A stretch of 64,000 nt of DNA from Ideonella aquatica (GCF_018069755.1 NZ_JAGQDE010000010.1:1-64000), one strand, 5' to 3'. Positions 29,271 through 39,241 are shown, counted from the stretch's first letter. Made by a program: numbers and translations. Notes: generated by a model from the sequence alone, not told the origin.

Positions 29271-30554
29271 TCAGCCAAATACCCGCGCCGCGTGCAGGCC
29301 CAGACCCTGGGCCACGCTGGCCAGCCGGTCGCCCCGCACGCAGCGGGCGCTCACATACGGTGCAGCGATGCGGGTGCTGAGCGGCGCCAGGCCGGTGGAG
29401 CCGCCGGTCAGGTAAACCGCCTCGATCGCCGCCGGCGCCACGCCCGCCCGGCGCACCGTCTCCAGCCCGGCCTGCACGATGCGCTCGAGGTCGGTTTCCA
29501 GCGCGTCCAGCGCCTGCGCCTCGTCCAGATGGCTGGCCAGGCCGGGCTCCACCGCATCCAGATCGATCGGCGCCGCCTGCCCCTCGGCCACCGCGATCTT
29601 GGCCGCCTCGGCCGCCGCCATCAGGCCGTGGCCCAGGCGCTGGTCGATGATGGCCATCAGCCGCGCATGCAGGCCCCAGTCGGCGTAGAAGGTCTTCATG
29701 CGGCGCAGCTCCATCACCCGCTGCGGCAGGTAGACGGTGTTGATCAGGTGCCAGGTGGCCAGGTCGAAGTAGACCTTGCTGGGCACCTCGCGCTCCACCG
29801 GCTTGGGGCCGCGCGCCTTGTAGCCGGCCAGCGGCAGGATGGCAGCCAGCTCCACATGGCGGTCGAAATCGGTGCCGGCCACGTGCACGCCGTGGCTGGC
29901 CAGGATGTCGTCGGCGCGCTCGGTGCGGCCGCGCCGCGCCGGCCCCACCCGCACCACCGAGAAGTCCGAGGTGCCGCCGCCGATGTCGGCCACCAGCACC
30001 AGCTGCTCATGGTCCACCGTGGCCTCGTAGTCCAGCGCGGCGGCGATGGGCTCGAACTGGAAGGCCACCTCGTCGAAGCCCACGCTGCGCGCCGCGGCCT
30101 CCAGCGCGGCCTGGGCCTGGGCGTCGCGCTCGGGGTCGTCGTCGACGAAGTAGACCGGCCGGCCCAGCACCGCACGGCGCAGCGGTGCGCCCACCTGCGC
30201 CTCGGCCAGCGACTTCAGGTGGCGCAGGTAGCCGCCGATCACGTCGGCATAACGCACCGCGCGGCCAGCGCCCACGTCGGTGGCCTGGTCCATCAGCGCC
30301 GAGCCCAGCACGCTCTTCATCGAGCGCATCAGCCGGCCTTCCTGGCCCTCCACATAGGCGGCCAGCGCGGCGCGGCCGAACAGGCGGCGCGGCTCCTCGT
30401 GGGCGGCCAGGCCCTCCAGCGCGTAGAACACCGCGGTGGGCATGGTCGGCTGGCCGTCTTCCACCGGCACCAAGCCCATGCGGCCGTCGGCGGCGGGCAC
30501 GGCGATGGCCGAGTTGGAGGTGCCGAAGTCGATCGCGCAGAAGGAATGCGTCAT
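29271..30554 (-). CDS. YegD-like Hsp70-family chaperone
   Basis: A 427-residue actin-fold ATPase of the short Hsp70 type lacking the substrate-binding and lid domains of DnaK. Phosphate 1 motif: AIDFGTSNSAIAV; phosphate 2: VADIGGGTSDFSVV; adenosine motif: YLTGGSTGLAPL. This is the layout of E. coli YegD (about 450 residues). The 3' end lies next to a short direct repeat (TGATCAGCCGC repeated at 29248-29276). Client proteins are unknown. Confidence 0.9.
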   Translation of the reverse strand: MTHSFCAIDFGTSNSAIAVPAADGRMGLVPVEDGQPTMPTAVFYALEGLAAHEEPRRLFGRAALAAYVEGQEGRLMRSMKSVLGSALMDQATDVGAGRAVRYADVIGGYLRHLKSLAEAQVGAPLRRAVLGRPVYFVDDDPERDAQAQAALEAAARSVGFDEVAFQFEPIAAALDYEATVDHEQLVLVADIGGGTSDFSVVRVGPARRGRTERADDILASHGVHVAGTDFDRHVELAAILPLAGYKARGPKPVEREVPSKVYFDLATWHLINTVYLPQRVMELRRMKTFYADWGLHARLMAIIDQRLGHGLMAAAEAAKIAVAEGQAAPIDLDAVEPGLASHLDEAQALDALETDLERIVQAGLETVRRAGVAPAAIEAVYLTGGSTGLAPLSTRIAAPYVSARCVRGDRLASVAQGLGLHAARVFG

Positions 30555-30615
30555 GCCGCGCCCGTCAGGAAAAGGGCGCGGATGATACGCGAGCCGCGCA
30601 GCGGCGGCAGCGGGC

Positions 30616-31947
30616 TCAGGCGGCGGCGGTGACCGGCGCGCGGCGGCCGGTCTCGACCGGACCGCAGAAGCCGAAGTCCAGCTGCGGCTGGCGGCCGGCG
30701 ATCAGCTCGGCCAGCGCGCGGCCCGAGCCGGCGCCGTGGGTCCAGCCCAGCGTGCCGTGGCCGGTGTTGAGCCACAGGTTGCCCCACTTGGGCGCGCGGC
30801 CGATGTAGGGAATGTTGGTCGGCGTGCTGGGGCGCAGGCCGGCCCAGAAGTTGGTTTCGGTGGTATCGGCCACGCCGGGGAACAGCTCCTCGTAGCGGGT
30901 CACCAGGGCCTGGCAGCGCACGCGGGCGGTGTGGCCGTCCAGGCTGGTGTCGTAGCCCGAGAGCTCGGCGGTGCCGGCGATGCGGATGGTGTCGCCCAGG
31001 CGCGAGATCGCCAGCTTGCGGGTGTCGTCCATCAGGCTGACCACGCTGGCGTCCTGCGGGCGCTTGAGCTTGAGCGTGGCCGAGTAGCCCTTGGCCGGGT
31101 AGATGTCCAGGCTGACGCCCAGGCGGCGCAGCAGCGGGGCGCTGTACGAGCCCATGGCCACCACCACCTGCTCGCCGTCGATCGTGCGGGCCAGGCCATT
31201 GGCCCGCTCGGCCACGCGCACGCCGCTGACCTGGCCGGCGGCGGTCTCGAAGCCCAGCACGTCGTGGCCCCACAGGAACTGCACGCCGCGCTCGGCGCAG
31301 CGGCGCGCCAGCTCCTGGGTGAAGACGCGGGCGTCGCCCGATTCATCGCTGGCGGTGAAGGTGCCGCCTTGGATGTTGGGGCCGAAGGTGGCCAGCGCGG
31401 GCTCGACCTTCAGCACCTCCTCGCGCGTCAGGATCTTGCGGTCCACGCCGTGGCGGCGCATCAGCTCGGCGGCGGCAAAGCCGGCCTCGGCGTCGGCGGC
31501 CGACGAGAAGAAGTGCAGGATGCCGCGCTCCAGCCGCTGGTAGGCGATGCCGGTCTCGGCCACCAGGGCCTTGAGCGACTCATGGCTGTAGGCGCCCAGC
31601 GCCACCAGCTGCTGCACGTTGCGGGCGAAGGCCGCGTCGGTGCACTGGGTCAGGAACTTCAGGCCCCAGCGCCACTGGTGCGGGTCCAGGCGGGGGCGGA
31701 ACAGCAGCGGCGAGTCCTCGCGCAGCAGCCACTTGGCCACCTTCAGCGGCGCGCCGGCATTGGCCCAGGGCTCGCAGAAGCTGACCGAGATTTGCGCGCC
31801 GTTGGCGAAGCTGGTTTCCAGCGCGGCGTCGTCCTGTCGGTCGACCACCGTGACGCGGTGGCCCTGGCGGGCCAGGTACCAGGCGGTGCTGATGCCGATG
31901 ATGCCGGCACCAAGGACGATCACATGCTGGTTCGACTGCGACTTCAT
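30616..31947 (-). CDS. dadA: D-amino-acid dehydrogenase small subunit
   Basis: A 443-residue FAD flavoprotein oxidising D-alanine and other D-amino acids, passing electrons to the respiratory chain at the inner membrane. N-terminal dinucleotide fold: VIVLGAGIIGISTAWYLARQG. DadA hallmarks include DRQDDAALETSFANGAQIS, YPAKGYSATL, and the C-terminal GHGTLGWTHGAGSGRALAELI. The ATG at 31947 has GAGGTGAG just upstream; a GTG at 31956 is less likely. No alanine racemase gene adjoins it. Confidence 0.94.
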   Translation of the reverse strand: MKSQSNQHVIVLGAGIIGISTAWYLARQGHRVTVVDRQDDAALETSFANGAQISVSFCEPWANAGAPLKVAKWLLREDSPLLFRPRLDPHQWRWGLKFLTQCTDAAFARNVQQLVALGAYSHESLKALVAETGIAYQRLERGILHFFSSAADAEAGFAAAELMRRHGVDRKILTREEVLKVEPALATFGPNIQGGTFTASDESGDARVFTQELARRCAERGVQFLWGHDVLGFETAAGQVSGVRVAERANGLARTIDGEQVVVAMGSYSAPLLRRLGVSLDIYPAKGYSATLKLKRPQDASVVSLMDDTRKLAISRLGDTIRIAGTAELSGYDTSLDGHTARVRCQALVTRYEELFPGVADTTETNFWAGLRPSTPTNIPYIGRAPKWGNLWLNTGHGTLGWTHGAGSGRALAELIAGRQPQLDFGFCGPVETGRRAPVTAAA

Positions 31948-32161
31948 GACGCTCACCTCGTGGGGGGTTGTGGACCTCCGCGACGGGGAGCGCGGGGCAG
32001 TGAGCGCATTCTCGGCAGCCGGGCCTAGTTCATGAAGGGAAATTCGCCAAAATCAATATTCATTAGGGCGACTAATAGATGTCCGGTGGCCGTGCCTCGG
32101 GCTTGATTTCGACCGCCGCCGGCCGAAGTCAAGGCCAAGAACCCAGCCCGCCGGAGACCCC

Positions 32162-32350
32162 ATGCCCGCCCCCGCCCGCCCCAGCCTGTGGAACCGCCTG
32201 TTCGCGCGCAGCACTGCACCGCGTGCCGAGGACGACGACGACGCAGCCGGCCTGGGCACTGCCTTTGGCCTGGACTATGTGCTGGACGAGGTGCCGGTGC
32301 CGATGCCCTGGCAGGTGGCCGACGAGGTGCAGGCCCCGCCGCGGGCGTGA
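32162..32350 (+). CDS. Small hypothetical protein
   Basis: A 62-residue ORF with GGAGA 6-10 bases before the ATG and a stop abutting the convergent universal stress protein gene. The sequence is Pro/Ala/Asp-rich (RAEDDDDAAGLG, GLDYVLDEVPVPMPWQ) without transmembrane segment or known motif. Good spacing and a ribosome-binding site favour a real gene, but no family is recognised. Confidence 0.45.
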   Translation: MPAPARPSLWNRLFARSTAPRAEDDDDAAGLGTAFGLDYVLDEVPVPMPWQVADEVQAPPRA

Positions 32351-32773
32351 TCAGCGCACCAGCAGGACCGGCGTCTTGCAGTGGGCCATCACCTTGGTGG
32401 CCACCGAGCCCATGACCAGGTTGCCCAGCGACGAGTGGCCGTGTGAGCCCATCACCAGCAGGTCGAAATCGCCCTTGTCGGCGGTGGCGGCGATGACCTC
32501 GGCCGCCGAGCCCACCTTGGAGACGTAGGTGGCCTCGATGCTCTGGCGCTTGAAGAAGGCGCGGATGGGCTTGAAGACCTTCTCGGCCTCGTCGTCGTAG
32601 TAGCCCTTGAGCAGGGCCTTGTCCAGCACGGCCGACGCGCGCGGCGGCACCGGGCTGACGGCATTCACGACGGTAAAGCTGTTGCCGCGCACCAGCCACT
32701 CGTCGTGGGCCGCCAGGTAGGCCAGCATGCGCTTGGTAAAGGAACTGCCATCGACGGCGACGAGGATCTTCAT
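32351..32773 (-). CDS. Universal stress protein (UspA family)
   Basis: A 140-residue single-domain Usp. It begins MKILVAVDGSSFTKRML, and the C-terminal ATP-binding pattern G-2X-G-9X-G-S is present as GSHGHSSLGNLVMGS, ending in PVLLVR. Proteins of this class are cytoplasmic, often dimeric, and induced under stress. Single-gene unit convergent with the small ORF at 32162. Confidence 0.93.
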   Translation of the reverse strand: MKILVAVDGSSFTKRMLAYLAAHDEWLVRGNSFTVVNAVSPVPPRASAVLDKALLKGYYDDEAEKVFKPIRAFFKRQSIEATYVSKVGSAAEVIAATADKGDFDLLVMGSHGHSSLGNLVMGSVATKVMAHCKTPVLLVR

Positions 32774-32873
32774 GGGGGGTACTCCGCGGTGGAATCGATG
32801 GGGTCAGTGTCGCACGCAGCCGCAGTGGAGCGCATGCGCAATTGCCACATGCTGAGCCTCGTCAGGGCGGTGC

Positions 32874-33650
32874 TCAGACCTCGATCAGGCGCAGCGCATC
32901 CCAGCCCTCGTCCTCGCCCTTGGACACCAGGCCGCGCGCCTGACAGACCACCCGCGCTGGCGCCCGGCCCGGCCGCGGCAGCGCATAGGCATGGCGGCAG
33001 TGCACATGGCCGTGCAGCCACAGGTCGGCGCGGGTGACCAGGTCCTCGTCGTCATTGCAGAAGCTGGCCGTGCCGGGCTGGCGGCCGTAGCGCGGGTCGG
33101 CGCTGCGCAGGCTGGGCGCGAAGTGGGTGATGACCAGGGTCGCGTCCCAGCGGCCCTGGGCCGGCTCGGCCAGCGCCTGCTCCAGCCAGTCGCGGCAGAC
33201 CTGGGCCTCGGCGCGCACCGCGGCGGCGTCGAAGATCTGGCCGGCGCGGGTGCTGCGCTGCACGCGCGCGAAGTACTCGCCGGCACGCATGGCGCGCTCG
33301 CGCTGTGCGGCGCCGAAGACATCGAAATCGCTCCAGCGCGTCGTGCCCAGCACGCGGATGCGGCGGCCATCGTCGCCCGTCAGCAGCAGCGACTCGCGCT
33401 CCAGCAACTGGATGCCCAGCGCCGCCGCCTGCGCGCGCAGCGCCGGCAGCGCTTCGTCCACGTCACGCCCGTCGTACTCGTGGTTGCCAGCCACCATCAG
33501 CACCGGCACCGGCCAGTCGGCAAAGCGTGACAGACCCTGCCAGGCGCTGTCGATGTCGCCCGCCAGCACCAGCAGCTCGGCGCCGGGGGCGGCCTGGGGC
33601 TCCCAGGGCTCGGTTTCCAGGTGCAGGTCAGATAGCAGTTGCAGGCGCAT
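32874..33650 (-). CDS. Calcineurin-like metallophosphoesterase
   Basis: A 258-residue two-metal phosphoesterase. Metal ligands are visible in order: SDLHLE, AGDIDS, AGNHEYDG, VITHFAPS and GHVHCRHAY. The ATG at 33650 places the first motif at residue 7, as usual; longer in-frame starts run through the neighbouring promoter. Substrate unknown (nucleotide, phosphodiester or protein phosphate). It is divergent from the gene at 33787 with a 136-bp gap. Confidence 0.88.
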   Translation of the reverse strand: MRLQLLSDLHLETEPWEPQAAPGAELLVLAGDIDSAWQGLSRFADWPVPVLMVAGNHEYDGRDVDEALPALRAQAAALGIQLLERESLLLTGDDGRRIRVLGTTRWSDFDVFGAAQRERAMRAGEYFARVQRSTRAGQIFDAAAVRAEAQVCRDWLEQALAEPAQGRWDATLVITHFAPSLRSADPRYGRQPGTASFCNDDEDLVTRADLWLHGHVHCRHAYALPRPGRAPARVVCQARGLVSKGEDEGWDALRLIEV

Positions 33651-33786
33651 CGCCAGATCATCGCAGAGCGCACAGCACGGCTCGCTTATGCGCTGCGCGA
33701 GCAAGCAATCGCGAAGGCCTTCGTTGTCCAGGGGCGGGGCGGCGCCGATCATTCCCCCACACCACCCCGCCAACGAGGTCCCCGTC

Positions 33787-34068
33787 ATGAGCATCACCGC
33801 ACATCACCTTGAACTGCCGTTCACCGGGCAGGCGCTGCGCCAGGCCGTCGAGGCCCGTGACATCCCCCGCCTGCACGCCATGGCGGCCCAGCTGCGCGTG
33901 GCCGGCTACCGCGGCGACACGCAGACCGTGGTCAACGAACTGCTCAGCAACGGCTGCGCCTGGATCACCGACGCCTTTGACCAGCGCGTGCCACTGCAGG
34001 TGCGCGTGCCGCCGGCCCTGCCACGCCAGCAGGTCGACCAGCGGGTCCCGTTCCGCATCGCCGACTGA
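33787..34068 (+). CDS. Hypothetical protein ahead of the molbindin gene
   Basis: A 93-residue soluble protein (HHLELPFTGQALRQAVEARD, AMAAQLRVAGYRGDTQTVVNELL, ending PRQQVDQRVPFRIAD). No signal peptide or metal motif. It lies 35 bp upstream of the Mop-domain gene and in line with the sulfate ABC operon, so it probably belongs to the same transcript. Family not recognised. Confidence 0.6.
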   Translation: MSITAHHLELPFTGQALRQAVEARDIPRLHAMAAQLRVAGYRGDTQTVVNELLSNGCAWITDAFDQRVPLQVRVPPALPRQQVDQRVPFRIAD

Positions 34069-34103
34069 TGTCCCCTCTGTCTCACCTCACACAGGTCACC
34101 CCA

Positions 34104-34322
34104 ATGAGCATCCTCGCCGTCAACGCACGCAACCAGTTCCGCGGCAAGGTCCGCGAAATCATCGAAGGCCCGGTCGTCTCCGAAGTCGACGTGGAAACGC
34201 CGTCCGGCCTGGTCGTCACCTCGGTCATCACCACCCGCTCGGTGCATGAGCTGGGCCTGCAGGTCGGCCGCGACGTGGTGGCCCTGGTCAAGTCCACCGA
34301 GGTCTCGATCGCCACCTTGTAA
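34104..34322 (+). CDS. Molbindin (Mop-domain molybdate-binding protein)
   Basis: A 72-residue single Mop/TOBE domain: [19 protein letters not shown] followed by [28 protein letters not shown], the classic oxyanion-binding fold that assembles into hexamers storing or buffering molybdate or tungstate in the cytoplasm. Located 10 bp before the sulfate-binding-protein gene, an unusual association of a molybdate binder with sulfate uptake. It may buffer molybdate that enters through the sulfate system; this is inference. Confidence 0.9.
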   Translation: MSILAVNARNQFRGKVREIIEGPVVSEVDVETPSGLVVTSVITTRSVHELGLQVGRDVVALVKSTEVSIATL

Positions 34323-34332
34323 CAGGAACACC

Positions 34333-35355
34333 ATGCATCGCCTCCCCTTTCGCCTGGGCGCCATCAGCGCCATCGGCGCCGCCCTGCTGCTGAGCCTGGC
34401 CGGCGCCGCGCACGCCAAGGACATCACGCTGCTCAATGTCTCGTATGACCCGACGCGTGAGCTGTACCAGGACTTCAACAAGGCCTTCGCCGCCCAGTGG
34501 AAGGCCAAGACCGGTGACACCGTCACCATCAAGCAGTCGCACGGCGGCTCGGGCAAGCAGGCCCGCTCGGTGATCGACGGCCTGGAGGCCGACGTGGTCA
34601 CGCTGGCGCTGGCCTATGACATCGACGAGCTGGCCGACAAGGGCAAGCTGATCCCCGCCGACTGGCAAAAGCGCCTGGCGCACAACAGCAGCCCCTACAC
34701 CTCGACCATCGTGTTCCTGGTGCGCAAGGGCAACCCCAAGGGCATCAAGGACTGGGGCGACCTGGTCAAGCCGGGCATCTCGGTCATCACGCCCAACCCC
34801 AAGACCTCGGGCGGTGCGCGCTGGAACTACCTGGCCGCGTGGGGCTATGCCCTGAAGCAGCCGGGCGGCAATGAGGCCAAGGCCCGGGACTTCGTCACCG
34901 CCCTCTTCAAGAACGTGCCGGTGCTCGACAGCGGCGCGCGCGGCTCCACCACCACCTTCGTCGAGCGCGGCATCGGCGATGTCTTCATCTCGTGGGAGAA
35001 CGAGGCCTTCCTGGCGGTCAAGGAACTGGGTCCGGACAAGTTCGAGATCATCGTGCCCTCGCTCAGCATCCTGGCCGAGCCGCCGGTGACGGTGGTGGAC
35101 AAGGTGGTCGACAAGCGCGGCACCCGCGAGGTGGCCAAGGCCTACCTGGACTACCTCTACACGCCTGACGGCCAGCGCATTGCCGGCGAAAACTACTACC
35201 GACCGACCGACCCCAAGGTCGCCGAGAAGTTCGCCAAGCAGTTCCCGAAGATCAATCTCTTCACGATCGACGAGGTCTTCGGCGGCTGGGCCAAGGCGCA
35301 GAAGACGCACTTCGCCGACGGTGGCGTGTTCGACACGATCTACCTGCGCAAGTGA
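34333..35355 (+). CDS. Sulfate ABC transporter substrate-binding protein
   Basis: A 340-residue periplasmic Sbp/CysP-type protein with a signal peptide of about 28 residues (GAAHA cleavage region). Family blocks include [50 protein letters not shown] and [16 protein letters not shown], where backbone amides and Ser/Gly bind sulfate. First gene of the cysTWA-type operon. Thiosulfate may also be carried. Confidence 0.95.
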   Translation: MHRLPFRLGAISAIGAALLLSLAGAAHAKDITLLNVSYDPTRELYQDFNKAFAAQWKAKTGDTVTIKQSHGGSGKQARSVIDGLEADVVTLALAYDIDELADKGKLIPADWQKRLAHNSSPYTSTIVFLVRKGNPKGIKDWGDLVKPGISVITPNPKTSGGARWNYLAAWGYALKQPGGNEAKARDFVTALFKNVPVLDSGARGSTTTFVERGIGDVFISWENEAFLAVKELGPDKFEIIVPSLSILAEPPVTVVDKVVDKRGTREVAKAYLDYLYTPDGQRIAGENYYRPTDPKVAEKFAKQFPKINLFTIDEVFGGWAKAQKTHFADGGVFDTIYLRK

Positions 35356-35362
35356 GTGCCCC

Positions 35363-36196
35363 GTGCTGCTGTCCCGCACCCTGCTCAAGCGCCACACCGT
35401 CTTGCCCGGTTTCGACCTGGCGCTGGGCTTCGCGCTGCTCTACCTCGGTCTGATCGTGCTGCTGCCGCTGTCGGCGGTGTTCCTGAAGACCTTCACCCTC
35501 AGCTGGGCCAGCTTCTGGGACACGGTCAGCTCGCCGCGGGTGGTGGCCTCGTACCAGCTGACCTTCGGCGCCTCGCTGGCGGCGGCCCTGATCAATGCGG
35601 TCTTCGGGCTGCTGGTGGCCTGGGTGCTGGTGCGCTACCACTTTCCGTTCAAGCGCGTGGTCGACGCGCTGGTCGACCTGCCCTTCGCGCTGCCAACGGC
35701 CGTGGCCGGCATCGCGCTGACGGCGCTGTATGCCGAGAACGGCTGGATCGGCAGTTGGCTGCCGTTCAAGGTGGCCTTCACGCCCACGGGTGTCTTCGTG
35801 GCGCTGACCTTCATCGGCCTGCCCTTCGTCGTGCGCACGGTGCAGCCGGTGCTCGAGGACCTGCAGAAGGAGCTGGAAGAAGCCGCCGCCACGCTGGGCG
35901 CCAGCCGTGGCCAGACCTTCCGCCTGGTGATCCTGCCCACGCTGACGCCGGCGCTGCTGACCGGCTTCGCGCTGGCCTTTGCCCGGGCGCTGGGCGAGTA
36001 CGGCTCGGTGATCTTCATCGCCGGCAACATGCCGATGGTCAGCGAGATCACGCCGCTGCTGATCATCACCAAGCTCGAGCAATACGACTACGCCGGCGCC
36101 ACCGCGATCGCGGTGGTGATGCTGACGATCGCCTTCGTGCTGCTGCTGGGCATCAACATGATTCAATCGTGGGCGCGTCAGCGCCAGGGCCGCTGA
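35363..36196 (+). CDS. cysT: Sulfate ABC transporter permease
   Basis: A 277-residue CysT (CysU) permease with about six helices and the EAA-type loop [23 protein letters not shown]. The start is a GTG at 35363, 7 bp after the binding-protein stop; the longer in-frame ORF overlaps the previous gene. [23 protein letters not shown] is typical of CysT. It overlaps closely with cysW (1-bp gap), consistent with a CysT-CysW heterodimer. Confidence 0.94.
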   Translation: MLLSRTLLKRHTVLPGFDLALGFALLYLGLIVLLPLSAVFLKTFTLSWASFWDTVSSPRVVASYQLTFGASLAAALINAVFGLLVAWVLVRYHFPFKRVVDALVDLPFALPTAVAGIALTALYAENGWIGSWLPFKVAFTPTGVFVALTFIGLPFVVRTVQPVLEDLQKELEEAAATLGASRGQTFRLVILPTLTPALLTGFALAFARALGEYGSVIFIAGNMPMVSEITPLLIITKLEQYDYAGATAIAVVMLTIAFVLLLGINMIQSWARQRQGR

Positions 36197-36197
36197 G

Positions 36198-37097
36198 ATG
36201 AACACCACCGTCCTTGCCTCACCGGGCGTGGTCGCCCCGCGCAGCCCGCTGTCCGCCACCAGCGAACCCGCCTGGGTGCGGATCGCGCTGATCCTCACCG
36301 CCCTGGCCTTCCTGTCCTTCTTCCTGTTCGTGCCGCTGTTCGCGGTGTTCCACGAAGCGCTGAAGAAAGGCTGGGAGGTCTACCTGGCGGCGATCGTCGA
36401 GCCCGACGCGCTGTCGGCGGTCAAGCTCACGCTGATCGCCGCCGGCATCTCGGTGCCGCTGAACCTGGTCTTCGGCATCGCCGCGGCCTGGGCCATCGCC
36501 AAGTTCGAGTTCCGCGGCAAGAACCTGCTGCTCACCCTGATCGACCTGCCCTTCTCGGTCAGCCCGGTGATCGCCGGCCTGATCTATGTGCTGGTCTTCG
36601 GCCTGCAGGGCTGGCTGGGCGAGTGGCTGCGCGACCACGACCTGAAGGTGATCTTCGCGGTGCCCGGCATCGTGCTGGCCACCGTCTTCGTGACCTTCCC
36701 GTTCATCGCCCGTGAGCTGATTCCGCTGATGCAGGCCCAGGGCCAGGAACAGGAAGAGGCCGCGCGGGTGCTGGGCGCCAGCGGCTGGCAGATCTTCTGG
36801 CGCGTCACGCTGCCCAACGTCAAATGGGCCCTGCTGTACGGGGTGATCCTGTGCAACGCGCGGGCGATGGGCGAGTTCGGCGCGGTCAGCGTGGTCTCAG
36901 GCCACATCCGCGGCCAGACCAACACCATGCCGCTGCACATCGAGATCCTCTACAACGAGTACCAGTTCGCGGCGGCCTTCGCCGTGGCCTCGCTGCTGGC
37001 CGGCCTCGCCCTGGTGACCCTGGTCCTGAAATACATCGTCGAACAACGCGTCAAGCAGGTCAAGCACGCCGCCCGCGCAGATCAAGAGAGCGAATAA
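36198..37097 (+). CDS. cysW: Sulfate ABC transporter permease
   Basis: A 299-residue CysW permease. Helices are evident ([46 protein letters not shown]) and the EAA loop reads [49 protein letters not shown] is a CysW signature. It pairs with CysT and is followed 3 bp later by cysA. Confidence 0.95.
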   Translation: MNTTVLASPGVVAPRSPLSATSEPAWVRIALILTALAFLSFFLFVPLFAVFHEALKKGWEVYLAAIVEPDALSAVKLTLIAAGISVPLNLVFGIAAAWAIAKFEFRGKNLLLTLIDLPFSVSPVIAGLIYVLVFGLQGWLGEWLRDHDLKVIFAVPGIVLATVFVTFPFIARELIPLMQAQGQEQEEAARVLGASGWQIFWRVTLPNVKWALLYGVILCNARAMGEFGAVSVVSGHIRGQTNTMPLHIEILYNEYQFAAAFAVASLLAGLALVTLVLKYIVEQRVKQVKHAARADQESE

Positions 37098-37100
37098 GCC

Positions 37101-38126
37101 ATGTCCATCGAAGTCAAGAACCTGGTCAAGCACTACGGCCCGCTGGCGGTGTGCAACCACCTGAACCTGACCATTCCTTCGGGTGAGCTGGTCGCGCTGC
37201 TGGGCCCGTCGGGCTCGGGCAAGACCACGCTGCTGCGCATGATCGCCGGCCTGGAGCAGCCCGACAGCGGCCAGGTGCTGTTCCACGGTGAGGACGCGAC
37301 CTTCTCGGATGTGCGCGAGCGCCATGTGGGCTTCGTCTTCCAGCACTACGCGCTGTTCGGCCACATGACGATCTTCGAAAACATCGCCTTCGGCCTGCGC
37401 GTGCGCCCCAAGGCGACGCGGCCCAGCGATGGCGCGATCCGCGCCAAGGTCAGCGAGCTGCTCAAGCTGGTGCAGCTCGACTGGCTGGCCGACCGCTACC
37501 CGCACCAGCTCTCCGGCGGCCAGCGCCAGCGCGTGGCCCTGGCGCGGGCACTGGCGGTGGAGCCCAAGGTGCTGCTGCTCGACGAGCCCTTCGGCGCGCT
37601 GGATGCCAAGGTGCGCAAGGAACTGCGCCGCTGGCTGCGCCGCCTGCACGACGAGGTGCATGTGACCAGCGTCTTCGTCACCCACGACCAGGAAGAGGCG
37701 ATGGAAGTGGCTGACCGCATCGTGGTGATGAACGAAGGCCGCATCGAGCAGGTCGGCAGCCCCGACGAGGTCTACGACCACCCGGCCACGCCCTTCGTGC
37801 TGAAGTTCCTGGGCGACGTCAACCTGTTCCACGGCCGCGCCCAGGACGACGTCAGCTACGTGCGCCCGCATGAGCTGGACATCGTGCCCGCGGCCGACGA
37901 CGGCACCTGGTCGGTGACCTTCTCGCAGGCGCTGACCGTGGGCCCGAACACGCGGGTCTAGTTCCTGCGCGACGACGGCGCCTATGTGGATGTCGAGCTG
38001 CCGCGCGAGCGCTGGCACGCGCTGCGCCAGCAGCACGCGCTGCAGGACGGCAGCCGGGTGCACCTGAAGCCGCGGCGCATCACGCGCTTTGGCGATCAGC
38101 CTGTCGATCCGGCCTCGGCCATCTGA
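37101..38126 (+). pseudogene. cysA: Sulfate ABC transporter ATPase, split by an in-frame amber stop
   Basis: The ATPase is intact over its nucleotide-binding domain: Walker [11 protein letters not shown]-loop [12 protein letters not shown], signature LSGGQRQR, Walker [13 protein letters not shown]-loop FVTHDQEEA. Translation stops at TAG 37959-37961 (286 residues), but the same frame continues for 54 codons after it (FLRDDGAYVDVELPRERWHA to PVDPASAI) to TGA at 38126, and that text is the normal C-terminal TOBE end of CysA. A full product would be about 341 residues. Either a recent nonsense mutation, a sequencing error, or read-through. The truncated protein retains all catalytic parts and might still work. 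Confidence 0.85.
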
Positions 38127-38146
38127 GAGGCTGGTCAACAGCGCGC

Positions 38147-38914
38147 TCAGCGCGCCGCGCCGTAGCGCACGCCCTTGAGGCTGGTCGTGTTGGCGCCCGG
38201 CACGTCGGTGGTCAGCGAGACGCGCGCACTGTCCAGCATGCGCAGTGTGTTCTCGGCGCAGAAGGTGTTGGATCCCAGGACGCGGAGCGCATCGACGTAG
38301 CCTCTGATTTCAACGTCCAGGGACAGCGTATCACCCACGACCGTCGTCTTCGTCAGTGACATGCGGTAGGTTCCGTTGAACGGCGCACTCGGGCTCCAGA
38401 TGGTGAAGGGACCCGACAGGTTGAGGTACGCGCGGAAAAAGGGCACGGAGTTGCAGCCGTTGCCCTCGCGCGGCATGTCGAGCGCGATGTCGACGTTGGC
38501 GGTGTAGGTCACTGGCGTGCCGGCCGGCAGATCGCCGGCCTTGACCTCGATGTCGTCCTTGAAGAAGACGATGCCTTCGGCGCTCGCCGCAGAGACACGG
38601 CAGTCGGGCGGGATCTCGGCGGCCAACGCCTTGAGGTTCATCCGCGGCAGGTGTCCCAGCGCGATGCCTCCCGACACCAGGGCCTGGCTGCCGCTGGGCG
38701 CCAGCGCGGCAAGCTTGAGTTTCTTTCGCTCGCCCTTGATCGGATCGAAGTCGAAGTCCTCGGGCTGGGTGTCGGCGACTCCGTCGCAGCCATAGGTCTG
38801 GGCGTTGCCGTATCGGTAGGTGGAGGGGTTGGCCTGCGCGGGCGCAGACAGGCCCATGAGGCAGCCCGCGGCCGAGGCGGCGGCCAGCAGGCGCAGACAA
38901 GAACGGTGGGACAT
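38147..38914 (-). CDS. Exported hypothetical protein
   Basis: A 255-residue predicted periplasmic or secreted protein with a signal peptide (RLLAAASAAGCLMGLSAPAQA). AGGAG lies before the ATG at 38914. The mature part has four scattered Cys (TYGCDG, DCRVSA, NGCNSV, FCAEN), which could form two disulfides, and a beta-rich composition (PVTYTANVDIALDMP, GTYRMSLTKTTVVGDTLSLDVEI). No family recognised. It converges on the sulfate operon. Confidence 0.75.
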   Translation of the reverse strand: MSHRSCLRLLAAASAAGCLMGLSAPAQANPSTYRYGNAQTYGCDGVADTQPEDFDFDPIKGERKKLKLAALAPSGSQALVSGGIALGHLPRMNLKALAAEIPPDCRVSAASAEGIVFFKDDIEVKAGDLPAGTPVTYTANVDIALDMPREGNGCNSVPFFRAYLNLSGPFTIWSPSAPFNGTYRMSLTKTTVVGDTLSLDVEIRGYVDALRVLGSNTFCAENTLRMLDSARVSLTTDVPGANTTSLKGVRYGAAR

Positions 38915-39073
38915 GCGTGAACTCCTGGTCAGATGCTGCTTCCCGCCGTGATCCAGCGAGATCCGGTCGGCAAGGAGCGCTGACAGGCTATCCAGGGGTC
39001 GCGCGGAGCGCATCCACAGATCGGTGGAGTTGCGGCCGGGCGGTCACACCCTTGTCACCGTGGCCGGCCAGGA

Positions 39074-39208
39074 TCAGCGGCTGCGCCGCGATTCCTGCAG
39101 GCGGCTGCGCGCCAGAGCCAGGCATTCCAGCGCGCCGACAGCCAGGGCCAGCAACCACCAGGCCAGGCTGGTACGAGGGGCGGCGCGGAGGTGGGTGAGA
39201 TCGTGCAT
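39074..39208 (-). CDS. Small single-helix membrane protein (candidate)
   Basis: A 44-residue ORF with one hydrophobic stretch (SLAWWLLALAVGALECLALA) and a basic tail (RSRLQESRRSR). It is divergent from the peptidase gene at 39242 and stands alone between genes. No clear ribosome-binding site is seen, so it remains a candidate. Confidence 0.35.
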   Translation of the reverse strand: MHDLTHLRAAPRTSLAWWLLALAVGALECLALARSRLQESRRSR

Positions 39209-39241
39209 GCGCCGAGTCTGGCGACAGGAGATGACGGATTG

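Noticed and set aside
29248-29276. Short direct repeats TGATCAGCCGC as an attachment or insertion site
   Set aside because: Only two to three short copies at the ends of convergent genes, with no associated integrase or element.
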